Below are positions 20,817 through 27,890 of a DNA stretch of 27,890 nt, one piece after another (the first letter of the stretch is position 1; each line of letters opens with the position of its first letter). Below the pieces are notes generated by a model that worked only from the letters and a program-made list of their open reading frames with translations, was not told the DNA's origin and ran no database searches. The position numbers and the translations under genes are program-made. This DNA is from Chara braunii (Eukaryota > Streptophyta > Charophyceae > Charales > Characeae): assembly GCA_003427395.1 (NCBI GenBank), contig BFEA01000087.1, positions 1,860,908 through 1,888,797 on the forward strand, given 5' to 3'.

Positions 20817-20854
<38 letters not shown>
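20817..20854. repeat. T38 homopolymer
   Basis: A run of 38 T followed by GTTTGTTTGTTTCCG. It could be the poly-A tail of a minus-strand retroposon, but no body was recognised on the 3' side of the run. The segment 20542-21660 holds no gene I can support. Confidence 0.8.
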
Positions 20855-20855
<1 letters not shown>

Positions 20856-20889
20856 TTTGTTTGTTTCCGTTTGTTTTAAATCCCCCTTG

Positions 20890-20958
20890 GTCACGGATTG
20901 GCTTCATGCTTTGGCCTTGGTCACTGGGTCATGGATTGGCTTCATGCTTTGGCCTTTG
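20890..20958. repeat. two-copy tandem repeat, ~38-bp period
   Basis: GGATTGGCTTCATGCTTTGG occurs twice (about 20898 and 20933), with TCAC/TCAT preceding each. Confidence 0.85.
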
Positions 20959-21007
20959 TCTCGGGGACGCATGTTGCATGGTCGGGAGAGGCATATCGGC
21001 CTCGCCC

Positions 21008-21100
21008 CACCACTTGCCAAACGCCAACATTCTTTAAGTTATTGTATCTGGACTGGAAGTAACTCCCATACATCCAAAATGTTGGTGTTGGCAAGTGGTG
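21008..21100. repeat. inverted repeat, ~23-bp arms
   Basis: CACCACTTGCCAAACGCCAA at 21008 pairs with TTGGTGTTGGCAAGTGGTG ending at 21100 (arms continue to ATT/AAT, one unpaired base). The loop is about 47 bases. It may be a small hairpin transcript or the ends of a tiny element; there is no evidence for either. Confidence 0.75.
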
Positions 21101-21277
21101 CGTCGCGGCCCTTTCATCCCCCTATGTGACCTTTGTATGACTGGGTAGAATTGTAAGGCCCGCGGCCTCGGGGGGTATACGTGGATAATAAAGCCTTGGC
21201 CCTCAGGCACTGCGCCTCATTAAACAAAAAAAAAATCATCATAAAATGCACCACTCCACACAGCATGCAGGAAAACA

Positions 21278-21385
21278 ATTCCCTCAGTGTGCGTGTTATG
21301 AGAAAGAGTGTCACGATGTGCGTGTTTCGCCGTGTTATGCGAAACAGTGTCATGTGTGTGTTATGAAAAACAATGTCTAATGATA
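21278..21385. repeat. degenerate tandem repeat, GTGTTATGMRAAACARTGTC type
   Basis: Three to four loosely repeated units contain GTGTTATG followed by GAAA and GTGTC. The two small open frames here simply translate them. Confidence 0.6.
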
Positions 21386-21584
21386 TGAATGTCCATCAAG
21401 GGACGCTGGACTGGACCGGGTTAAACTTTGCAGCAGGTTAGAGGTTTACCTCACAGTGACTAACAATATAATGAAGTCGGTCAGAACAGAAGAAAGAGTA
21501 AAGAGGGAAAAAATGCCTGCAGTAGTTGGTCAGTAGTCACTCAATTTTAGTGGGAGGGGAAGCAATTCACCATCATGATGACGA

Positions 21585-21606
21585 TTTTTTTTTTTTTTTT
21601 TTTTTT
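21585..21606. repeat. T22 homopolymer upstream of the U2-like sequence
   Basis: It lies about 60 bp before the U2-like segment on the same strand and has no assigned role. Confidence 0.7.
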
Positions 21607-21666
21607 CCCCCTTCGATTTTCCCTCAACCGTGATGATTCATGTCCATGATTGAGACGGCCCGGAGG

Positions 21667-21763
21667 TTGCTTTACTCGGCCTTTTGGCTAAAAATAGATC
21701 ACGTGTAGTATCTGTTCTGATCAGTTTAAGTCTTTAAGATCTGATCCGTGGTCCATCGGACCG
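21667..21763 (+). pseudogene. U2: U2 spliceosomal snRNA pseudogene, 5' part only
   Basis: CTCGGCCTTTTGGCTAA, GTGTAGTATCTGTTCTGATC and AGTTTAA match the 5' half of U2, including GTAGTA, which pairs with the intron branch point. A later CCATCGG loop with flanking GGTCC/GGACC also corresponds to U2. Extra bases are inserted after GGCTAA and after AGTTTAA. The Sm site and the 3' stem-loops are missing; an A-rich stretch (GAAAAGGAAAAAACAAAAAG) follows instead. No plant snRNA upstream element is seen. It is best read as a truncated, retroposed or decayed copy. Confidence 0.8.
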
Positions 21764-22548
21764 AAAAGGAAAAAACAAAAAGAGGGGGGTGTTTTACTCT
21801 GTCCGAGGTCTTGTACCATAGTACAGTGCGATTGCCAGTGCACAGAAAAAAACCTTGCAACTCAAAATTAATATTTTTCGCATAATGTAAGAGAAAAGGA
21901 GAGTTGTTGCAAAGCGATGACCGTCGAGTCGTTGACTGATGCTAAGCCGAGCCTAAGCGAGAATGAAGAGGGGACAATGACTGACTCAGAGGTCCAAGTA
22001 GCAGAGCTCCATAATAAATAGGGAATGTGCGGAACAAGGAAAAGGTGAGCTCAGGTTAAACCTGCCATTGCCGCGAACGTGGGCAGAATGGATGAATGGT
22101 ACACAGTCACTGTGATTCAGTGAACTACACACGTAGGACTGCTGATAAAGAGATCCATGTTAGCTCAGACCGTGCGGCTGGATAGAATAAGGTTATGGGA
22201 TACCCCATGACATTGTGATAAAATAAAAAAGCAAGCGCGGGCTAAAACAGGAGACAAATTTGACAAAAGACTTCCCAACTGACCTAGCTCGGTTGGTACA
22301 CCGGTGAACTCACTGAACCGTACAAAGTTGCAGAGCAAGTGATGACCACAGGTCCACAGGAGCCTCAGGGCTTATCAAGTCTCTCGAAGGAGAAGGGACA
22401 AGTCAGTCAGATTCATGGAAAGGTTTCTGTGTCTTTGGACTACTGCAGCTGCTGTCAATCCCTTTTGGAATGGTACCAAAGCGTGCTGCAAAACATGTGA
22501 GCCACATGGCATTGTATGCCTAACGCCAAAAACCCTTGTTCCATAAGA
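21764..22548. other. no gene seen; weak tRNA A-box-like site
   Basis: There is no credible frame. At 22285-22298 TAGCTCGGTTGGTA resembles a tRNA A box, but no B box follows at the right distance, so I do not call a tRNA or SINE. Confidence 0.5.
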
Positions 22549-22550
22549 TG

Positions 22551-22643
<93 letters not shown>

Positions 22644-22644
22644 N

Positions 22645-22692
<48 letters not shown>
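22549..22692. repeat. compound (TG)n(GA)n microsatellite
   Basis: (TG)n to 22612 passes directly into (GA)n to about 22692, with one undetermined base at 22644. The open frames through it on both strands are dipeptide-repeat artefacts. Confidence 0.97.
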
Positions 22693-22695
<3 letters not shown>

Positions 22696-23491
22696 AAATC
22701 CCTTTTGAAATGAAAAGCCATCAATTCTTCCAGCTCTTGTAATTTACAGTTGCCCCCCAAACCCAACCCAACCCACCCCCAAAAAAAAAAGAAAAAAAAA
22801 GGTGCCCTTGTCAAATAAAAAAGAAAGAAAAAGACAGCCAGCAATGCTGTCATCAGTGTTGGGATATGGTGTACCTTTTTTAAGTTTATATGATGTCCGT
22901 TTCCTCCATTGTCCTTCTCACCCAAGTCTGCTCCATGCATCAAATATTATTTCCATTTATTTGTCTTTGAGCACTTAATAACCCTTATTAATAACTGGGT
23001 GGCAACTTAAAATCGTGTTATACGACGAACCCGTTCATTCTCAATCTCAAGCGTGCCGCCCTAAATGGTCTGAAATGAAAATATAGCAAGTCCCTTAATT
23101 GCATTGTTTAGACAATGACTTAAAAGTGATCGTTTTTAAAGTTTTTTTGTTTTTTGTTTACTATGTCTACATTAGTACATTGTCTAGTGAAATTATTCAT
23201 CAAACTTTCTTGAAAAGATGAAGATATTTTGGAATGAAAGTCATTATATCTTCCTCCATTATTTACTCATAGTATACGGCTTCAAGACTACTGTACATGA
23301 GCTCCTATTGCTTCAGGTTAATGTTCCCCCTTTTATCCTCTCTCCTCCCTCCTCCCTCCTCCCTCCTCCCTCCCCTCCTCCTTCCTCCCCTTCTCTGCAA
23401 CCGCAACCCCCTTTAAAATTTAATACCCTCCTCCGATTCATTACGCAAGTTTACATTTAAGGTGATTTAACTAGAAGAGGAAAAAAAAACA
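22693..23491. other. no gene seen; low-complexity tracts
   Basis: It holds a C/A-rich tract (about 22752-22800) and a CTCC-rich pyrimidine tract (about 23337-23395). The frame at 23218-23460 runs into the latter and is not credible. Confidence 0.5.
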
Positions 23492-23519
23492 CCCCCTACA
23501 TACTAAAAGTAATCACAGA

Positions 23520-23559
<40 letters not shown>

Positions 23560-23609
23560 AGACGCTCACTGTTCCTAACCATCCGTGATTACTTTTAGTA
23601 TGTTGGGGG
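23492..23609. mobile_element. 118-bp inverted-repeat element around an A38 run (MITE candidate)
   Basis: CATACTAAAAGTAATCAC (23499-23516) and GTGATTACTTTTAGTATG (23585-23602) are perfect 18-bp reverse complements. Allowing one mismatch, pairing extends outward through CCCCC (23492-23496) and GGGGG (23605-23609). The interior is a 38-base A run (23521-23558) plus about 25 bp. It lies about 90 bp beyond the MSH4 stop and might fall in its 3' untranslated region. No clear target-site duplication was found. Confidence 0.75.
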
Positions 23610-23698
23610 AACTTGGGGCTCTTGAGGGTGTCTTTTTTTTTCCCCTTTTTGAAGTTTTTGTTGAAAAAAGGAAGAAGAAGTAAATTATCACAGATGTG

Positions 23699-26392
23699 TC
23701 AGACCCGCCTCACCTTGGAATGAAGATCGGTCTCGCCGTTGTAGGCCAGATACTTCTCTCTCAAGCATTCCATAGACTGAAGGACCTGCTCAATAGGCAA
23801 AGAATTTGCAGTCTGTTTCAATTGCGTCAATTGCTGCATAAGCCACATGTCTCTTTGCGCATCCTCCTTCAGGTCCGTGTACTGCTTCGCCTGCTGCAAG
23901 TGAGGAGACTCGGAACCCGAGCCGGATGTGCTGCGGCCACCTTGTGCATTCTCAGGCTGCTGCTTTTGCATCTCCTTTTCATCGAGCTTCTGTGTTATTG
24001 CCGTTGCCGTCTCGATCACCGAATCAGGAATGCCTGCCGTCTTCGCCAGCTGCAGACCATAGTGGTCGAACTGAATTGAACCCTGCTTAAGTACATGTTT
24101 GAACCTGAGGTAATTGCTCTCTGCTTCAACTTCCATGTGGAGCACGCGCGCTTCTGCGTAGAGGCGCGCAAGTTCTGCCATCCGCGGCATGTGCGTGGCA
24201 AAGATTGTGAACGCTTTCGTCTGAAGCAGGAACTCAGCAGAACTGAAGGCTATTGCGAAGCCATCCTCTGTTGCCGTCCCTCTGCCGAGCTCATCGATGA
24301 GAACGAGACTCCTAGGAGTCGCATTCTGTCCGATGAATGCCATCTCTCTCATCTCTGTCATGAATGTGCTGGAGTTTGACTCGATGTCATCACCTGTGCC
24401 TATGCGGGTCAGCACTCGGTCCAGGATCGGAAAGGAGGCAGCTTGAGCGGGTACGAAGCAGCCCATGTGCGCTAGGATCGCCGCGAGCGCCACCTGGCGC
24501 AGAAGCGTGCTCTTTCCACTCATATTCGGTCCCATAAGAACAACCAGGCTCGCTGACTCCGACAGCGTTATGCTGTTCGGCACAAAAGCGGCGCCCGGAG
24601 TGACCCGTTCGGTCACAGGATGTCTGCCTGCTTCGATAACGATCTTAGCATCGTCATTAAACTCCGGTCTTGTGTAGGGTGCATTCTCATCAGCGGCATT
24701 AGCAAGATGAGCAAAAGCGTTAACCATCATATCCAGCAAGGAAATCGATTCCGACAGAGCCTGGAGAAACCCCAAGGACCCACGGACAACGTCACACAGC
24801 TCTTCAAGAGCACGTTCCGTCTGTCGGCAGCATTGGGTGAAGAAGTCCCCCCTCCTCTCATTGAGCGAAATGAGTTCCTGGCTCGAGCAATTGATCATTT
24901 TCCGGCTTGTAGTGACTTGGATGAACTCAGGCGGAAGATCGCGGGACCCGTCCTGCAGATCGGCGATGGGGATGCTCAAGTAGAAGCCCCTGCTGACACT
25001 CAAGGGCAGTTTCAAGCCGGGAAGGTTCAGATTGTCACTGTATCGCTTCCCAAGCGCAAATATCGCTTCCGTTGTGGTGTCGAGCGCATGACGAGCAACG
25101 TCCAACAACCCATCGACACCGGCATTCACGACAAGGCAAGGATTGCGCTTCGCGATTGCAGAGCCGTGTCCCAACAACACATCCGGAGAAAGAACAAGAC
25201 AAATCTGTGCACGAAGAGCCTCCGCTTCGGGGTTCGAACAGACATCGGAGAAAACTTCCTGCAGGAGAGAGCTTTTCGCACCACGGAGTGAATCGCCGAG
25301 CTCAGGCAGAAGGGCCAAGGCGTCATGCAGCATGATGATGGCAGAGATGAGGGAGGATACCTTCCCCCCCATGCTTCTGGACTGACGACATGAAGAGGAA
25401 GATGCGGCAGCCACTCCCACAAACTTCCTCGATTTGAATGCGAAAAGCGCAGCGACTCGGTCAACATCCTTAGGGAATTTCTGCAGTATGCGCTGAAGTG
25501 CGAAGAACATCGACTCTTGAACGGTAAGCTCGTCAATGCAATCGAGTCGGGACTTGAGGGTGGCTTTGGCTCTGAGGGGTTGGAGAAGGCTCGCGCGAAG
25601 GAGTCGCGTCCCTCCGGTGGTCCTCGTGTTTTTCAGAACGCTAAACACAGAACCCACACCGCCCACCTTTGCGCCAACCCCCGGCTTGCAATCCCGTGCC
25701 GAAGCAGATGCCAGCGGCTGCACCAGTTCCAAGTTCTGAGCGCTTGTCGCATCGATGGACAAGCAAGACGAGGGACTAAAGACCGACACCTTAAGAGAGT
25801 TATGCATCACCACCACCTCCAATTCTGAGTCCACCCACTTGAAGATAGCAGCTGCAGCACCATAACTCAGATAGTACTGTTTCGCATGCTGACCATCCAG
25901 ATTGACTGAGCTGGAGACTCTGTTCGCATAGTTCTTTACGAAAGTCAACCCTCTGGAGTCATCAAAACACACCCTTGCCAGTCTCTCCTTCCTCGCTTGG
26001 GAGAAACAACCGTGGTCCACTAGTTGACTCGCCTTCATCTGCCAGTTTAGGTCGGACAAAGCGGGGGGCGCGGCTGCTGCGGCTGCAGAATCCGCACATA
26101 CAAGACCAGGTCCTGCGGAAGCAGTTTTGACAGTGATAATCACAGTGGGTGCGTAGTACTGCAACAATGCCATCGTAGGTTGATAAGAGCGGCTGGTTTC
26201 TATGAACTGACAAAGACTCAAAGAGGCTGTTCTCAAGTCCAGGGCTGCGATTCCCACCTCCCGAGCGCGGTTCTCAATGAGAGCAACAATATGATGCACA
26301 GAGCTCGCTCCCCCACCATCTCCCGCACCTGCCTCATTCTGCGTAGAGCAGGAGTTTTGAGTAATGCACAGAACGACAGCAGAAAGACCCAT
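23699..26392 (-). CDS. MSH4: MSH4, meiotic MutS homologue, full length in one exon
   Basis: MSH4 pairs with MSH5 to form a sliding clamp that stabilises recombination intermediates and promotes crossovers in meiosis; it does not repair mismatches. The 897-residue product starts its homology at about residue 32 (ALIENRAREVGIAALDLRTA), as in plant MSH4, and lacks the mismatch-binding domain I, as the family does. The connector and lever/clamp domains span about 32-590 (LDGQHAKQYYLSYGAAAAIF; TRTTGGTRLLRASLLQPL). The ATPase has Walker A GPNMSGKST (621-629), DDIESNSSTFMTEM (668-681), Walker B LVLIDELGRGT (D700, E701) and ATH with His734. All catalytic residues are present. Oddities are an Ala-rich insertion near 99-110 and no intron. 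The Met at 26392 suits the homology; an upstream exon is possible. The final AAG|GTGAGG could also be a splice donor, but the family C-terminus is already reached. Confidence 0.97.
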   Translation of the reverse strand: MGLSAVVLCITQNSCSTQNEAGAGDGGGASSVHHIVALIENRAREVGIAALDLRTASLSLCQFIETSRSYQPTMALLQYYAPTVIITVKTASAGPGLVCADSAAAAAAPPALSDLNWQMKASQLVDHGCFSQARKERLARVCFDDSRGLTFVKNYANRVSSSVNLDGQHAKQYYLSYGAAAAIFKWVDSELEVVVMHNSLKVSVFSPSSCLSIDATSAQNLELVQPLASASARDCKPGVGAKVGGVGSVFSVLKNTRTTGGTRLLRASLLQPLRAKATLKSRLDCIDELTVQESMFFALQRILQKFPKDVDRVAALFAFKSRKFVGVAAASSSSCRQSRSMGGKVSSLISAIIMLHDALALLPELGDSLRGAKSSLLQEVFSDVCSNPEAEALRAQICLVLSPDVLLGHGSAIAKRNPCLVVNAGVDGLLDVARHALDTTTEAIFALGKRYSDNLNLPGLKLPLSVSRGFYLSIPIADLQDGSRDLPPEFIQVTTSRKMINCSSQELISLNERRGDFFTQCCRQTERALEELCDVVRGSLGFLQALSESISLLDMMVNAFAHLANAADENAPYTRPEFNDDAKIVIEAGRHPVTERVTPGAAFVPNSITLSESASLVVLMGPNMSGKSTLLRQVALAAILAHMGCFVPAQAASFPILDRVLTRIGTGDDIESNSSTFMTEMREMAFIGQNATPRSLVLIDELGRGTATEDGFAIAFSSAEFLLQTKAFTIFATHMPRMAELARLYAEARVLHMEVEAESNYLRFKHVLKQGSIQFDHYGLQLAKTAGIPDSVIETATAITQKLDEKEMQKQQPENAQGGRSTSGSGSESPHLQQAKQYTDLKEDAQRDMWLMQQLTQLKQTANSLPIEQVLQSMECLREKYLAYNGETDLHSKVRRV

Positions 26393-26395
26393 GTA

Positions 26396-26454
26396 CTGAA
26401 ATCAGTAGACAAGCTATATAATTCCAGTCAAAGGCTTCAACTTCAAGATCTTAC
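26396..26454 (-). other. candidate 59-bp GT-AG intron upstream of MSH4
   Basis: On the minus strand a donor GTAAGATC (starting at 26454) and an acceptor TGATTTCAG (ending at 26396) bound 59 bp. Splicing would join an upstream Glu/Lys-rich frame in phase 0 to TAC-ATG of the MSH4 frame. It is short for a plant-lineage intron, and there is no transcript evidence. Confidence 0.35.
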
Positions 26455-26680
26455 CCTTCTTCCATCCGTCCTTCTTCTCCTCCAAGTCCTCCTCCTAGGC
26501 TCCTCCTCCTCCTCCTCCTCCTCCTCCTCCTCTGTCGCCACCTCCTGTTCCTCCTCATCCTCCTCCTCCTGTTCCTCGTCCTCGTCCTCGTCTTCCACCT
26601 TCTTCTTCTTCGTCGTCTTCTTCTTCTCTTCTTCTTCTTCTTCTTCTTTTTTTTTCTTTTTTTTTTTCTTCTTCAAAACA
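26454..26680. repeat. imperfect (TCC)n/(TTC)n trinucleotide repeat
   Basis: The plus strand reads CTCCTC and CTTCTT blocks for over 200 bp immediately upstream of MSH4, ending in two T-rich runs. Such polypurine/polypyrimidine tracts near starts are common in plant genes. Confidence 0.85.
26455..26676 (-). CDS. possible first coding exon of MSH4, Glu/Lys/Arg-rich low complexity
   Basis: Seventy-four codons start with ATG followed by a Lys9 run, then blocks of Glu, Lys, Glu/Asp and Glu again, ending PRRRTWRRRRTDGRR just before the candidate donor. If spliced it would give MSH4 a highly charged, disordered N-terminal tail; vertebrate MSH4 also has an N-terminal extension, though not this sequence. 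The alternative, at least as likely, is a GAA/GAG trinucleotide repeat in the 5' untranslated region or promoter that is open by composition alone. Confidence 0.25.
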
Positions 26681-27720
26681 GAACCTTATGGTTCTGGCTC
26701 CTTTTCCATTCTGGGGAGCGTCAGTCCGGTTCCTATTCCACCGGCAAGTCAAAAGAAAACACATTGAGAACACTCTCACGCTCCTCCCCCTCCTGGTGTG
26801 GAGGCCCGAAGGACGACATTGATTACTTCCATCAGGAAGGATGTACCCTCCTTCACCCCTGCCTTAGTTAGCCTGCACTATTTTCCTCCTACCTTTTGCT
26901 AACCTGGTATACAATTTATCCTATTCTTTGAAAGTAGACTCCACGTCACGCCAGGACCTTTTGTTCGAGCCAGTCAGCTCCTCTCAGCTCATCAGCTGTC
27001 TGATTCTCTTCTCTCTACAACTGCTGGTTGACTGTCTGTGGTGAAATCCATGTACTAGGCTTCGTCGTCTTCTTCTCGTCTTGTGGCTCAACAGGACTAG
27101 AATGCACGTGTGTGCCTCTCCGGGCTCTCCCCCTCCAAACCGCGGGTCCCGAGTGGAGTGGACTCAGTGGAGTGAAATTTGATTCATCTGCTCAAAGCCT
27201 CAAACTGATTGTGTTTGAAGATTAGCAGTCAAACCGTGTTCGGCCGTCAGTTGTGAGCCACCACTGTAGTTTACGAATTCGAGACGACTGACAGCCATCT
27301 GCAAAAATGATTGGCATGCTGTCTACGGGCATAGTTTAGAAGACAGAAACTGTTACATTGAAACACTGCTGCGAGAATATTGCAGTCCCAAGGTGCCTTT
27401 TCAGGGCATACTCACACTACCGTCTTCACCTGAATACGAGTTATACAACAGATGGTCATTATAATAACTGTATTTGGGGCATCTTCTACTCTAGTAGATA
27501 CTCTTACAGTGTTACAGCAACCATGACACTCACTGTACGCCGTACTAATCCGTTGAAGACGGTAGGACTTTCCGTGTTGCTGAATCTGGCTGAAAACGAT
27601 TCCGAGGATTCTCGACACATATTTCTTTTAGACATTCAAAGGGTGAGTGACACTGAGTCTGCCACTGCAAATTCTGCAATCCCTCCTGATCATCACACAA
27701 GCAAAAGCCTGAGGGATGCT
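26681..27720. other. MSH4 upstream flank, no gene seen
   Basis: I find no supported gene and no clear TATA box placed for the minus-strand MSH4. The plus-strand frame at 27358-27735 (125 codons) has no motif and overlaps minus-strand frames; it is probably chance. Confidence 0.45.
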
Positions 27721-27726
27721 GTGCGT

Positions 27727-27804
27727 CAGCGGTAACCCCTCTCGGATTCCAAGCGCCTGTGCGGCAGCGGTAACCCCTGTGTGACCTCTCGGTTGGTCAC
27801 ACAG
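27727..27804. repeat. direct repeat and perfect 10-bp hairpin near the window end
   Basis: CAGCGGTAACCCCT occurs at 27727 and again at about 27765. It is followed by CTGTGTGACC (27777-27786), an 8-base loop and GGTCACACAG (27795-27804), a perfect stem. The window then ends in a poly-A run (from about 27866). Confidence 0.85.
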
Positions 27805-27890
27805 GAGAGAGAGACGCAGCAAAACGGACTGGTGCTCTTATCACCCTCTTGGCAGTTGGCCGGCAAAAAAAAAAAAAAAAAAAAAAAAAA

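Noticed and set aside
22285-22298. tRNA A-box-like TAGCTCGGTTGGTA
   Set aside because: No B box or cloverleaf pairing downstream.
22455-22943. 162-codon frame across the (TG)(GA) tract
   Set aside because: Dipeptide repeat from a microsatellite that also contains an undetermined base.
24620-25291. 223-codon plus-strand frame and other plus-strand frames across 23696-25828
   Set aside because: They lie antisense to MSH4, whose minus-strand frame has clear homology and all ATPase motifs; they are shadows of it.
26180-26767. 195-codon plus-strand Ser/Phe-rich frame
   Set aside because: It starts antisense to MSH4 and runs through the TCC/TTC repeat; composition only.
27777-27804. 10-bp hairpin as a terminator
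   Set aside because: There is no T-run after it and no gene ending there; bacterial-type terminators are not expected in this genome.
1-27890. CRISPR arrays, prokaryotic operons, defence systems
   Set aside because: No regularly spaced repeats with unique spacers and no bacterial gene organisation; the content is eukaryotic nuclear.

Overview
The window looks like nuclear DNA of a streptophyte (green plant lineage), most likely a charophyte-type alga. The evidence is threefold: an MSH4 protein that reads like land-plant MSH4 along its whole length, U6 and U2 snRNA relics, and a Ty3/gypsy element whose Gag and Pol style resembles what I recall from Chara. The genus is inference only. Most of the window is repetitive: long A/T homopolymers, (GA)n, (CT)n and (TG)n microsatellites, and several small inverted-repeat elements. 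It begins in a C-run, ends in a poly-A run and contains one ambiguous base (22644).

Layout. 1-2377: no protein gene; a tRNA-like relic (293-362), a U6 snRNA retrocopy with poly-A tail and target-site duplication (1275-1417), and a duplicated microsatellite block (1882-2160). 2378-10828: one old, heavily mutated Ty3/gypsy LTR retrotransposon on the minus strand, with two LTRs of about 1 kb, a primer-binding site, Gag with a CCHC knuckle, protease, reverse transcriptase, RNase H, integrase and a chromodomain-like tail. Its integrase carries a 199-bp TTAA-flanked element next to an uninterrupted tandem copy of the same target. 10829-17460: AT-rich DNA with an 88-bp tandem repeat, a possible small transposon, a GC-rich repeat island and a decayed lysine/glutamate-rich coding relic on the minus strand. 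17460-23690: no recognised gene; a 338-bp near-perfect foldback (20204-20541), a U2 snRNA pseudogene, a compound (TG)(GA) microsatellite and a 118-bp inverted-repeat element around an A38 run.

23699-26392 holds the only intact protein gene, a full-length MSH4 (meiotic MutS homologue) on the minus strand in one uninterrupted 897-codon frame. That is unusual, because plant MSH4 genes are normally split into many exons. A Glu/Lys-rich open segment just upstream could be joined to it by a 59-bp GT-AG intron in matching phase. 26680-27890 is its presumed upstream flank, without a recognisable gene.

The parts do not form a pathway. The picture is one housekeeping/meiotic gene inside a graveyard of mobile elements. 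I see no new multi-gene system; the most informative items are the TTAA element with its empty site, the giant foldback, the poly-A U6 retrocopy and the intronless MSH4.
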